In this document: piece after piece, positions 49,606 to 57,753 of the stretch
How positions within the stretch are numbered: the stretch's first letter is position 1
Layout: the number at the start of each line of letters is the position of its first letter
Translations under genes and position numbers: made by a program
The notes under the pieces: model-generated
Seen by the model: the letters and a program-made list of their open reading frames with translations, nothing else
Told to the model about the DNA's origin: nothing
Database searches by the model: none
NCBI RefSeq assembly: GCF_008035925.1
Contig: NZ_CP036264.1
Location: 7,225,641 to 7,289,640, forward strand
Length of the DNA: 64,000 nt
Source: Stieleria maiorica
GTDB lineage: Bacteria > Planctomycetota > Planctomycetia > Pirellulales > Pirellulaceae
Reading direction: 5' to 3'

Positions 49606-52257
49606 TTAGAGCGATGTGAGGAACCGCACGCCGAAGTGGCCGTAATCTTGTCCGTCGACGTCTCCGTCGCCGTCGAAATCGAGTTGGGGATTAAAGTTCG
49701 GGCCGAGAGAGTTTCTCAGGAACGTTAGCCCGAAGCGTCCGTAGTCTTGTCCGTCGACGTCTTTGTCTCCATCGGTGTCGCCGAACAGGCGGAAGAAGTC
49801 ATCGGTCTCTGCTGAACCGGTGAAAAGATAGTCTTGCGACATCGCAATCCCTCCGAGCCCGAGGATCTGGCCGGAGAGGATTCGCAGCTCATATCGGCCA
49901 TCAGCCAATGAGTTGCCCAGCGCGCCGGTTCCACGGCGTGGCTCGGTGGATGCCCCGTCGAACGTCAATTTGACAGTCGTCGCGTTGGCGGTGTCGGTCG
50001 CCGTCACACGGATCTGGCCGACTCGGGTCTGGGTCGTCAAGTTTGTGACGACGAACGCATTGTCTAACGCGGTGTGATCGACCGTCTGGTCGAATTCGAC
50101 CGTCAGCTCTGTCACTTGGCTGCGGGACGGCGATTGGCCCAAATCCACGGAGGTGACTTTGGGTGGTTGGGTGAAGCTGGCGTCTGAGTGCCAGGCCAAC
50201 GCATAGGTTTCGTCGTTGCCTGAATTTGGGACGTCGCGGCGAATCACTTGCAATTCATAGCGGCCTGGTTGCAGGTTCGTTAGGTGCAGGTGTTCGACAT
50301 TGTCCACGGTGCTCTCGGAGCGGGCGACCGGAACGGAATCGCGCAGCAGGACAAGATCCAGATTGTCTTGGGCATCATTCGGGTCGACATAAAAGCTGTC
50401 CGCGGCATCGATCCGTCCGTTGGAATTGGCATCGTTCCAGAACGTATGTCGATCCCAAGTCAACGTGACGTCAATCTCGCCCCCGGTTGTGACATGGCCG
50501 AGGTCATAGGTCGCGACTCCTGAGCCGGACTCGACGGTTCCGGCCAGATCGCCGAAGTCGTAGCCGATCGCCGCGACTTGCCCCGGTGCCTGCTGGCCGG
50601 CGGAGTACATCTGGTGAACGCGTGACAGGTTCAGAACACCGGTGCCTTGCTGATTGTCCAGCGGTCGTGTGATGGTGTTGCTCCAGGGGGAACCGTCCGC
50701 GTCAAGCGTCTTTATGCCGGAGTTCATCACGATGGCTTTGATCAGCCGGTGATCGGTGGTCAATTGATTGCGTTTGCCGAAATCAAGCATTTGCGCGACC
50801 GCGCCGGTGACGAACGGGGCCGCGAAACTGGTGCCGCCGAATCCACCGCCGGCAAGGCGACCGTCGCGCCAGTCGGAGCGAGTCGAGACCACATCGACGG
50901 CGGCGTTGCCGAGTAAGTCAGGCTTGCTACGTCCGTCGAGCGTGGGGCCATAATCTTGTTGGCTCCACGCGCGGTCGAGTGTCTCTCGAAGCCCACCGAC
51001 GGTGATCACGTTCCGCGAGGACCCCGGCGCGGTCGGACGCAAATGATTGCTCAGTTGGTTGACCGCGGGGACCGCAACGATGTCCAGGCCGTAGCTGAGG
51101 TAGTCGACCAGCAGATTCGTTTTCGACGTTTCACCCAGGTAGGAATCCGTTGCCGAGCCCGCCCACCAGGACCAGCTCATGTTGATCACTTCGGCGCCGT
51201 TGTCGACCAGGAATCCTGCGGCATCGAAGACGTCTTGCACGTTCAATCCTGGAACCTGAGCGCGATTGATGAACTCCGCCGTGACGTATCTGGCGTCAGG
51301 TGCCAAACCGGTGACGTCGCCGCCGTTGTCACCGCTGGCCAAGACGATTCCCATCACCGCGGTGGCATGATTCGCATTGACGGGGCTGTCGCCGGGCCCA
51401 TCGGTGTTCTGCGAAGATGCCACCAATCGGTCTCGTCCAACCGAATCGGTTCCGGTGAACCAGGGGTGATTGAAATCGAAGGCATCGTCCATGGTGCCGA
51501 CGATCACGTCGGTTCCGTCACCCAGCAGGGCGTGACCCTGTTCGGCTTCGACCAACGCCCACTCATGTGTGATGTCTCCGCCGACGGTCAAGTCGACGGT
51601 GATCGAGTTGTCGGATTCGTTTGACTCGTCAATGGTGTTGCCGACGTCAAGTGTGACCGTGATGGGATACGTCCCCGCTTGGTGCATCACCCAGGTTCCC
51701 CAAAAATGATACCACGTCGTGCGGCCGGCCAATCCAGAGCCCCAGGTGATCGGCGGTGAGACATGCTGCGGATTACTGTTGACGGTTCGCCCGATCGAAT
51801 AAGCATCGTGGAGCGGGTTGTCATAGGTGAACTCGACGCGCACGAAGAACGGTTCGCCGGCTTGCGGGACGATCACGTTGTTGTTTCCGTCGACCGGATA
51901 GGCTGCGGTGGGGAAAAGGTTTGCCGATGAGGCCTTCTCCGGATCGGCAGAGCTGGTCGGCGCGGTGACGATCATCGGCCCCGTGGTTTCAAAGGGGCCA
52001 CCAAAGCCCGAGTCGGCTGGATCGTCAGCCAACCACGCGTCCGCGACATCCCCGGCGAGAAGGCAGCGGGGTTCGAGTCTTTCGACCCTGGAAAGCCTGG
52101 GGCGGTATCTTGGACGGCGGTGAAGGGGATTCACGAGAGATCGGCGACGGGATGAATGCTGAACAGACACGATTGGAACGACTCGGCGGGCGGATGTCGG
52201 CAATTCGCTGCCTCGGGATTGCTCGAGGTCGTCGACCGTGGTCGGGACCCTCACCAT
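49606..52257 (-). CDS. Secreted subtilisin-like (S8) protease with LEPR-XLL, CARDB and dockerin-like repeats
   Basis: 883 aa. Order of parts: a long basic N terminus with the planctomycete LEPR-XLL motif (RVERLEPRCLLAGD, residues 57-70), a CARDB-like domain (about 135-226), the S8 protease domain (about 230-560), a proprotein-convertase-like P/beta domain (to about 720), an Ig-like segment and two dockerin-like calcium repeats (GDTDGDKDVDGQDYGRFG and DFDGDGDVDGQDYGHFG) at the C terminus. Catalytic residues: Asp257 (GTMDDAFDFNHP), His297 (NANHATAVMGI), oxyanion Asn400 and Ser477 (GGTSFAAPFVTG). Secreted, and probably attached or matrix-associated. It is convergent with the exopolysaccharide locus and divergent from the SGNH hydrolase unit. 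Confidence 0.92.
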   Translation of the reverse strand: MVRVPTTVDDLEQSRGSELPTSARRVVPIVSVQHSSRRRSLVNPLHRRPRYRPRLSRVERLEPRCLLAGDVADAWLADDPADSGFGGPFETTGPMIVTAPTSSADPEKASSANLFPTAAYPVDGNNNVIVPQAGEPFFVRVEFTYDNPLHDAYSIGRTVNSNPQHVSPPITWGSGLAGRTTWYHFWGTWVMHQAGTYPITVTLDVGNTIDESNESDNSITVDLTVGGDITHEWALVEAEQGHALLGDGTDVIVGTMDDAFDFNHPWFTGTDSVGRDRLVASSQNTDGPGDSPVNANHATAVMGIVLASGDNGGDVTGLAPDARYVTAEFINRAQVPGLNVQDVFDAAGFLVDNGAEVINMSWSWWAGSATDSYLGETSKTNLLVDYLSYGLDIVAVPAVNQLSNHLRPTAPGSSRNVITVGGLRETLDRAWSQQDYGPTLDGRSKPDLLGNAAVDVVSTRSDWRDGRLAGGGFGGTSFAAPFVTGAVAQMLDFGKRNQLTTDHRLIKAIVMNSGIKTLDADGSPWSNTITRPLDNQQGTGVLNLSRVHQMYSAGQQAPGQVAAIGYDFGDLAGTVESGSGVATYDLGHVTTGGEIDVTLTWDRHTFWNDANSNGRIDAADSFYVDPNDAQDNLDLVLLRDSVPVARSESTVDNVEHLHLTNLQPGRYELQVIRRDVPNSGNDETYALAWHSDASFTQPPKVTSVDLGQSPSRSQVTELTVEFDQTVDHTALDNAFVVTNLTTQTRVGQIRVTATDTANATTVKLTFDGASTEPRRGTGALGNSLADGRYELRILSGQILGLGGIAMSQDYLFTGSAETDDFFRLFGDTDGDKDVDGQDYGRFGLTFLRNSLGPNFNPQLDFDGDGDVDGQDYGHFGVRFLTSL

Positions 52258-52806
52258 CCACAGACAACTTTCTGAACTCGATCGGCCGCGTTAATGTAAC
52301 AGAACGGATACATCGGCGATTTTCCGACAGCCGTCACGACCGTGGCGGATCTTTTGACCACTCCGTCTTTGACCCTCCATTCGCTCCAGGCCCCGAACGC
52401 AGCGCGGCGATCGGTCATGCTACTGTTTTCCGCTTGGACCCGTCATTCGATTCATCCTCATTTCCAACGATGCACATTCACCGATCACCTGATTTCGTTT
52501 CTTACTCCCAAATGGTGCGGCGGCGTTGGCTGCTTGCCGCCCTCGGGATTGGCGTACATCAATAGCGGTCACTCCGAGGGCGATCACGGGTTGGCGACGT
52601 TCGGGTTGTACGCGATCGCAAGGTTCTCGGTGGACGGTCCGACGCACTCGTGCGATCGGATCAGGTTTTCGTTTCGCCGGGGTTGCCGTCGACTATACTG
52701 CACGACCATTGTGACCAAACGCGTTTTGTTGGATGTCGCAGTGGGCCATTGACTGGTTTCACTGACGACTGAATAAAACGCCATAGCGATGACAAGGTGA
52801 TGATCC
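52258..52806. other. Divergent intergenic region
   Basis: 549 bp between the minus-strand subtilase and the plus-strand SGNH hydrolase. It contains inverted units of the TCAAAA family at 52348-52378 (GATCTTTTGACCACTCCGTC...) and a promoter-like sequence at 52749-52777. The 136-codon frame at 52342-52752 has a composition and hydrophobicity unlike its neighbours and no motif, and is not accepted as a gene. Confidence 0.5.
52749..52777 (+). promoter_or_regulatory. Candidate sigma70-like promoter of the SGNH/carbamoyltransferase unit
   Basis: TTGACT (52749-52754) and AATAAA (52772-52777) are separated by 17 bases and lie 30 bases upstream of the SGNH hydrolase start, which has AAGGTGAT as ribosome-binding site. 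The -10 element is a poor match, so this is a weak candidate. Confidence 0.3.
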
Positions 52807-53862
52807 ATGACCGGCAACGCGCAGCCTGCGAAGATCAACAGAAAGAAGTTATGGATGTTCCGGTTGGTGTTGCTGACGGCCGCAATGGTGCTGTCGGGAT
52901 TGATGGCTGAAGCGATTGTGCGGATTGCCAAGCCCGGGTTTCTTAGTTTCCGAATCCCGCAAATTGAACATCGTCCCGCCCCGGGGATCGGTTTTGAAAT
53001 GATCCCGGATCAACAGGGATATACATTCGCGGAGCCGGCGACCATCAATTCGCATGGGCTCCGAAATCCGCCGATCCGGAATCGTGACGCGGTTGATCTG
53101 CGGGTGATGTGTTTGGGGGATTCGATTACATTTGGCGTCGGTGTTTCCGACGCTGTTCCGTATCCTCGTCAGCTGGAGCAACTGTTGCAACGGCATCACG
53201 AGGGGCAAAGTGTCGAGGTGATCAATTGTGGGGTGCAACGTTACTCGACCTATCAAGTGATCGACTATCTGCGAGAGGCGGTCAAGAAGTATCGACCGGA
53301 CATTGTGACGCTGGCCGTGTACTACAACGACTTGGACATCCGTCCCGAAGGAGATTACTCCGAGGAGTATGAAAACGAACGGGAGCAGGTTGCGTCATCG
53401 TTTCGCAAACGTGCCCCCTGGTTGTACCTGCTGGTGAAACAGTCAGCGACGATTGAATTGACGAAGAAAGCGTATCTCGGTTGGAAACATGGCGATCATA
53501 CGTTGCGTCAGTTTGCCGAGGGTCCGACCGAGCGTGAAGAAAAACGCTGGGAAGCCATGGCGGAGGATCTTGCTACGTTCAGCGCCATGGCACAGGAATA
53601 CCAGTTTCGACCGTTGGTGGTGACCATTCCTGGCCGAGTGCAGGTCGAGCAGTCGTTTCCAGAGGCTCGTTTCCCATCGCGCGTACTCAACCTTTGCGAT
53701 CAGTCTGATCTGCCCGCGGTGAATGTCCTGCCCGCATTTGTCGACTCCTTGCAACGCGATGTCGATCCGTATCTGGCGTGGGACAATCACATGAGTGCGG
53801 TGGGGCATCGAATCGTAGCGGAGACGCTGGATTCAGAACTTCGGGGTGCCGGCCATCCATGA
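52807..53862 (+). CDS. Membrane-anchored SGNH/GDSL hydrolase
   Basis: 351 aa. One N-terminal transmembrane helix (LWMFRLVLLTAAMVLSGLMAEAIV) anchors a periplasmic esterase-type domain. Block I is CLGDSITFG with nucleophile Ser106; the oxyanion Gly/Asn lie in VINCGVQRYSTYQ and VYYNDLDI; block V is WDNHMSAVGH with Asp326 and His328/His334, similar to the DxHxN pattern of polysaccharide O-acetyltransferase-related SGNH proteins. The start has an AAGGTGAT ribosome-binding site. It overlaps the carbamoyltransferase gene by ATGA, and so is probably a partner in modifying the same product. Confidence 0.88.
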   Translation: MTGNAQPAKINRKKLWMFRLVLLTAAMVLSGLMAEAIVRIAKPGFLSFRIPQIEHRPAPGIGFEMIPDQQGYTFAEPATINSHGLRNPPIRNRDAVDLRVMCLGDSITFGVGVSDAVPYPRQLEQLLQRHHEGQSVEVINCGVQRYSTYQVIDYLREAVKKYRPDIVTLAVYYNDLDIRPEGDYSEEYENEREQVASSFRKRAPWLYLLVKQSATIELTKKAYLGWKHGDHTLRQFAEGPTEREEKRWEAMAEDLATFSAMAQEYQFRPLVVTIPGRVQVEQSFPEARFPSRVLNLCDQSDLPAVNVLPAFVDSLQRDVDPYLAWDNHMSAVGHRIVAETLDSELRGAGHP

Positions 53863-55700
53863 CGGCGATTCTCGGCATTTCGGCGTTTTACCACGATTCT
53901 GCTGCGACGCTGGTCGTTGATGGCGAGTTGGTCGCAGCGGCTCAGGAGGAACGATTCACTCGCGAGAAACACGATCATCGGTTTCCGAAGAAGGCGATCG
54001 ATTACTGCCTGGACGAAGCGGGACTGACGCCCGAGCAAATCGACTACGTCGGGTTTTATGACAAACCCCTCATTAAATTCGAACGCCTGCTTCGAACCTT
54101 TCTGGCGTTTACGCCTGCCGGGTATCGTTCGTTTCGGCAGGCGATTCCACTTTGGTTGACGCAGAAACTGCACCTGACACGAGAACTCAGCCGTGGTTTG
54201 CAGGGACGTTATGCGGGGCGGTATGTGTACACGGATCATCATGAATCCCACGCCGCCAGCGCATTTTTCCCCTCACCCTTCGAAGAAGCAGCGATTCTGA
54301 CATTGGACGGTGTCGGCGAGTGGTCGACGACCTGCTTTGGAATCGGCCGCGGAAATCGAATTCAGCTCACCGACGAAATCCGTTTTCCGCATTCACTGGG
54401 TTTGCTCTACTCGGCATTCACCTACTACACCGGATTTCGTGTCAATAGTGGCGAGTACAAACTGATGGGACTGGCGCCCTACGGGGACCCGGTTTACAAA
54501 GAAGCGATCCTGAAGAATCTCTTGGATTTGAAGGAAGACGGTTCGTTCCGCATGGACATGAGCTACTTCAATTATTGCCAGGGTCTGACGATGACCTCGA
54601 AGAAGTTTCATGATTTGTTCGGCGGAGGACCACGTCGACAAGAAACAGAGATTGGCCGGCGCGAAATGGATCTCGCGGCGTCGGTTCAGGCGGTCACGGA
54701 AGAGATCATGCTTCGAATTTCTCGACACGTCCACAAAAAGACAGGGATGAAAAAACTGGTCTTAGCCGGCGGCGTCGCGCTCAACTGCGTCGGCAACGGG
54801 CGGATCCTTCGGGAAGGCCCGTTCGATCACATGTGGGTTCAACCTGCGGCCGGTGACGCAGGTGGTGCACTTGGCGTCGCGCTGTTTATTTGGCACCAAC
54901 TGTTGGAGCAACCGCGCCACCCGCGTGTCGGGGATAGTCAGAAGGGCTCCTTGCTCGGTCCACAATTTTCTGACGAGCAGATCGGCGATACCTTGTCTGC
55001 CCTGTCGGCCGTCTACACGAAGTACAGAACGGACGACGAACTTTGCGACGTCGTGACGGATCTGATCGGGAAAGAAAAGGTCGTCGGATGGTTTCAAGGG
55101 CGGATGGAGTTTGGGCCTCGTGCGCTCGGGGCTCGAAGCATTCTCGGTGATGCTCGCAGTCCCCGGATGCAATCGGTGATGAACCAAAAGATCAAGTTTC
55201 GTGAGTCGTTCCGCCCGTTCGCGCCCGTCGTATTGCGCGAGCATGTCGACGAATACTTTCAGATGCGTCGCGGCGAGGACAGTCCCTACATGCTTTTGGT
55301 CGCGCCGGTTCAGACGTCAATCCGTACGCCTGTCGCTTCCGAGGACGCGACGGCCCGGGGAGTTGAGAAGCTCCGCATCTGTCGATCCAGCATTCCCGCA
55401 GTGACTCATGTCGATTATTCAGCACGAGTGCAAACCGTCGATAGGCATCGCAATCCATTACTTCATCACCTGCTGAGTCGATTCTATGAAAAAACCGGTT
55501 GCCCGGTCTTGATCAACACAAGCTTTAACGTCAGAAGCGAACCCATCGTCTGTACTCCCGAGGATGCCTATCGCTGCTTCGTGATGACCGACATGGACGT
55601 CTTGGTATTAGGGCGGTATGTCCTGATCAAGGAGGAGCAGGACAAACAGGCAGGTGAGGCCGATCGTGCCGCCCACCTCGCGCAATTTCAACTCGACTGA
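53859..55700 (+). CDS. Carbamoyltransferase (NodU/CmcH/SxtI family)
   Basis: 613 aa from the ATG at 53859, which overlaps the previous stop (ATGA). It transfers a carbamoyl group from carbamoyl phosphate via carbamoyl-adenylate to a hydroxyl of a sugar or other metabolite. Motifs: N-terminal ILGISAFYHDSAATLVVDG, EERFTREKHDHRFP, the metal/adenylate-binding TDHHESHAASAFF (His127, His128, His131), LTLDGVGEWSTT, LAGGVALNCVGNGRI, and the C-terminal domain MEFGPRALGARSILGDARSP and PVLINTSFNVRSEPIV. All landmarks of the family are intact. The following two small membrane proteins are its usual companions. Confidence 0.95.
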   Translation: MTAILGISAFYHDSAATLVVDGELVAAAQEERFTREKHDHRFPKKAIDYCLDEAGLTPEQIDYVGFYDKPLIKFERLLRTFLAFTPAGYRSFRQAIPLWLTQKLHLTRELSRGLQGRYAGRYVYTDHHESHAASAFFPSPFEEAAILTLDGVGEWSTTCFGIGRGNRIQLTDEIRFPHSLGLLYSAFTYYTGFRVNSGEYKLMGLAPYGDPVYKEAILKNLLDLKEDGSFRMDMSYFNYCQGLTMTSKKFHDLFGGGPRRQETEIGRREMDLAASVQAVTEEIMLRISRHVHKKTGMKKLVLAGGVALNCVGNGRILREGPFDHMWVQPAAGDAGGALGVALFIWHQLLEQPRHPRVGDSQKGSLLGPQFSDEQIGDTLSALSAVYTKYRTDDELCDVVTDLIGKEKVVGWFQGRMEFGPRALGARSILGDARSPRMQSVMNQKIKFRESFRPFAPVVLREHVDEYFQMRRGEDSPYMLLVAPVQTSIRTPVASEDATARGVEKLRICRSSIPAVTHVDYSARVQTVDRHRNPLLHHLLSRFYEKTGCPVLINTSFNVRSEPIVCTPEDAYRCFVMTDMDVLVLGRYVLIKEEQDKQAGEADRAAHLAQFQLD

Positions 55701-55727
55701 ATCAGGGAATCACACCGCGAGCTATCA

Positions 55728-56135
55728 ATGGCTGTTGTCAAAATCAATTGGAGTCCGACCGATCGGCAATTGCGTCAGTTTGGTGTGATCTGTTTATTCG
55801 CGTTTCCGTTATTCGGTTGGCTCTGGAACGCCGGTTCGGCGGCGTTGAGCTGGTTGACGCTGGCCGGCTTGATTCTTGCCGGGTTCAGCATTGTCGTGCC
55901 GGCAGCGGTGAGGCCGCTTTATCTTGCGTTGACTCTGGTGACCAGTCCGATCGGAATGGTGTTGGGAGAAATCGTCATGTCGATCGTCTATTTCGGGGTG
56001 TTTCTACCGATCGGGGTCTGGTTTCGTGTGATGAAACGAGACGCTTTGCAATTGAAGGTGGACCGAAAATCATCGACCTATTGGCAACCGAAAAAACAAT
56101 CACGCGATGTCAAGAGTTACTTTCGACAATCCTAA
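55728..56135 (+). CDS. SxtJ-like small membrane protein
   Basis: 135 aa. Two or three hydrophobic segments (QFGVICLFAFPLFGWLW, LTLAGLILAGFSIVVPA, and IGMVLGEIVMSIVYFGVFLPIGVWF) followed by a positively charged tail that ends WQPKKQSRDVKSYFRQS; the YFGVFLPIGVWFRVMKRDAL segment and the tail are typical of the SxtJ family. The family is named from the saxitoxin locus, where it accompanies a carbamoyltransferase; its function is not known. It starts 27 bases after the carbamoyltransferase. Confidence 0.85.
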   Translation: MAVVKINWSPTDRQLRQFGVICLFAFPLFGWLWNAGSAALSWLTLAGLILAGFSIVVPAAVRPLYLALTLVTSPIGMVLGEIVMSIVYFGVFLPIGVWFRVMKRDALQLKVDRKSSTYWQPKKQSRDVKSYFRQS

Positions 56136-56397
56136 GGTCGGCTACGTACAGCCGTTGATAAAGATGAGGTTTGATGTCGTGCCAAATCACGAAGATAATG
56201 ACCGAAACAGTCCGAGAACCGAGTTTGAAGAAGCAAGCGATGGACAACCGTTGTCGCTGTTGCAAGAGTTCTGGGTTTTGATCACGGAAAACAAAGCGTG
56301 GTGGATGATCCCTATCCTTTTGGTCCTGTCTTTGGTTGGTGTGCTATTGGCATTTGCTTCAACAGGAGCGGCGCCGTTTATTTATACGCTGTTCTAG
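56107..56397 (+). CDS. DUF5989 / SxtK-like small membrane protein
   Basis: 96 aa as drawn, overlapping the SxtJ-like gene by 29 bases; an alternative start at the ATG at 56164 would give 77 aa. The C-terminal half is the conserved part: LLQEFWVLITENKAWWMIPILLVLSLVGVLLAFASTGAAPFIYTLF, with one membrane helix and the closing APFIYTLF, as in DUF5989 proteins. Members usually lie directly after SxtJ-like proteins and carbamoyltransferases. A role as a membrane adaptor for the carbamoyltransferase is an inference only. Confidence 0.82.
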   Translation: MSRVTFDNPKVGYVQPLIKMRFDVVPNHEDNDRNSPRTEFEEASDGQPLSLLQEFWVLITENKAWWMIPILLVLSLVGVLLAFASTGAAPFIYTLF

Positions 56398-56545
56398 ACC
56401 GCCATGGCCTGCGAGCCTCGATGGTGTCTAACCTTGTGGCGATTCACGGTCGCCGCAGCGCGGCGAGAGGCGACCGTCCGGAAGGGCCGTCGTGCCGGAA
56501 GCAGCGCGGCGGCTAACGCTGGGACGCCGGCGCTGTTGCACTCTA

Positions 56546-57568
56546 TCAGGGGTAGACGATCGTGTCGGGCTGGCCGTCGGGCCGGATCAGCTTGATTACC
56601 AGACGCCGCACCTTGCCGTCTTCGATCTGGCGATCCAACTCTCTCAAGTCGCCCCCGTTGCGGATCGCGCGACCGTTGACCTCCAGGATGCGGACGCCGC
56701 GTTGCTTCAATCCCAGTTTGGCCCCCAGCCCGTCGTCTTCTCCACCTCCGACGGTGACTTGACCGCGGAAGTCCAAGAAGACCTTCAGTTTTAGCGGCTG
56801 AAGAATCGTGCCTCGGGGCGCCGACGCTTTCCGCAATGTTTCTTGATTGATCGTGATCGTCCCACTTTGCCCGCGGCGCAGGACCGACACGACGATGTCG
56901 CGGCGCTGGGAGACGATGTAGGCTCCGCTGAATTCCGCCAGCGTGTTGACGGTGACGCCGTTGACGGCCGTGATCACGTCGCCGAGTTGAAATCGCAGAC
57001 CGGCGCCCAGGCCTCCGGGTAAGACTCTTTGGACGGTCAACCCATCGAAGGCCTGTGAAGGCTGCAGCTGCAATTGTAAATTCGGACCAGACTGGCCGGG
57101 AATCAACTCGATCGGTTTGTTCGGACGGTCAGGAACGAAGGGCCCGTCGGGTCGACCCGGACGGTCGGGCCATCGCGGACGATGGGACAACACGGGGCCA
57201 TCCGGGAATACATCATCGGGCGGAAGTTGCAGCGAGATTGGCCGGCCGCTGCGAAGCACGACGATCGTCGACGAGCCGCCGGCCAGTTCCAAGGCCTTCT
57301 GGTTAACAGTGGCATCTCCAGGGGACAGACCATTGATGTTGGTCACCACATCACCGGCTTGGATCCCCAGGCGGCTGGCCAGGCCTCCGCGGACGACCGA
57401 GCGGACCGCAAAGGCACTGGAGCCGTCGGATTGGCGAACCAGATCACCGTGGATGCCCAACCCCTGGCCGCGAGCCGGTGGGGAAGTCCGTGCCGAAAGC
57501 ACGGCGAGAACGATTGTGGTCAGGATCAACACCCGTGGACGCGACGGCGTCGATGAAGTCACACGCAT
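56546..57568 (-). CDS. Secreted protein with three PDZ-like domains
   Basis: 340 aa. Signal peptide (VLILTTIVLAVLSARTSPPARGQ). PDZ-like domain 1 at about residues 36-115 (GLASRLGIQAGDVVTNINGL), a Pro/Arg/Asp-rich linker (RPRWPDRPGRPDGPFVPDRP), PDZ-like domain 2 at about 160-240 (VQRVLPGGLGAGLRFQLGDVITAVNGV) and domain 3 at about 250-340 (GLGAKLGLKQRGVRILEVNGRAI). No protease domain is present, so it is probably a periplasmic adaptor. It is convergent with the DUF5989 gene and lies downstream of the CRTAC1-type pair on the same strand. Confidence 0.8.
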   Translation of the reverse strand: MRVTSSTPSRPRVLILTTIVLAVLSARTSPPARGQGLGIHGDLVRQSDGSSAFAVRSVVRGGLASRLGIQAGDVVTNINGLSPGDATVNQKALELAGGSSTIVVLRSGRPISLQLPPDDVFPDGPVLSHRPRWPDRPGRPDGPFVPDRPNKPIELIPGQSGPNLQLQLQPSQAFDGLTVQRVLPGGLGAGLRFQLGDVITAVNGVTVNTLAEFSGAYIVSQRRDIVVSVLRRGQSGTITINQETLRKASAPRGTILQPLKLKVFLDFRGQVTVGGGEDDGLGAKLGLKQRGVRILEVNGRAIRNGGDLRELDRQIEDGKVRRLVIKLIRPDGQPDTIVYP

Positions 57569-57680
57569 TGGGTTAACCGGCGTTGCTGCTTGAGGGACCG
57601 ATCTTGGTTCAATATCTATTCTAGCGCCGCCGGGCGAGAGTAAAGATCTCGTGATTGGGATGATCCCGGCGCGGTTTCGG

Positions 57681-57753
57681 GTAGCGGAATCCGCGGAGGC
57701 TTTCGGAATGCGGCATTGCCGCTGGGGGCGAAACTCTTGGCGAGTTCCGCTAC
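57681..57753. repeat. Dispersed palindromic repeat, copy 2
   Basis: Arms 57681-57705 and 57729-57753, with the right arm (read on the minus strand: GTAGCGGAACTCGCCAAGAG) matching the left arm of the element at 3536-3615 at 24 of 25 positions. The TAG inside this arm (57750-57752) serves as the stop codon of the CRTAC1-type gene on the minus strand. Confidence 0.85.

Noticed and set aside
52342..52752. 136-codon plus-strand frame
   Set aside because: High Cys, His and Arg content, no motif, contains inverted repeat units, and lies in a divergent promoter region.
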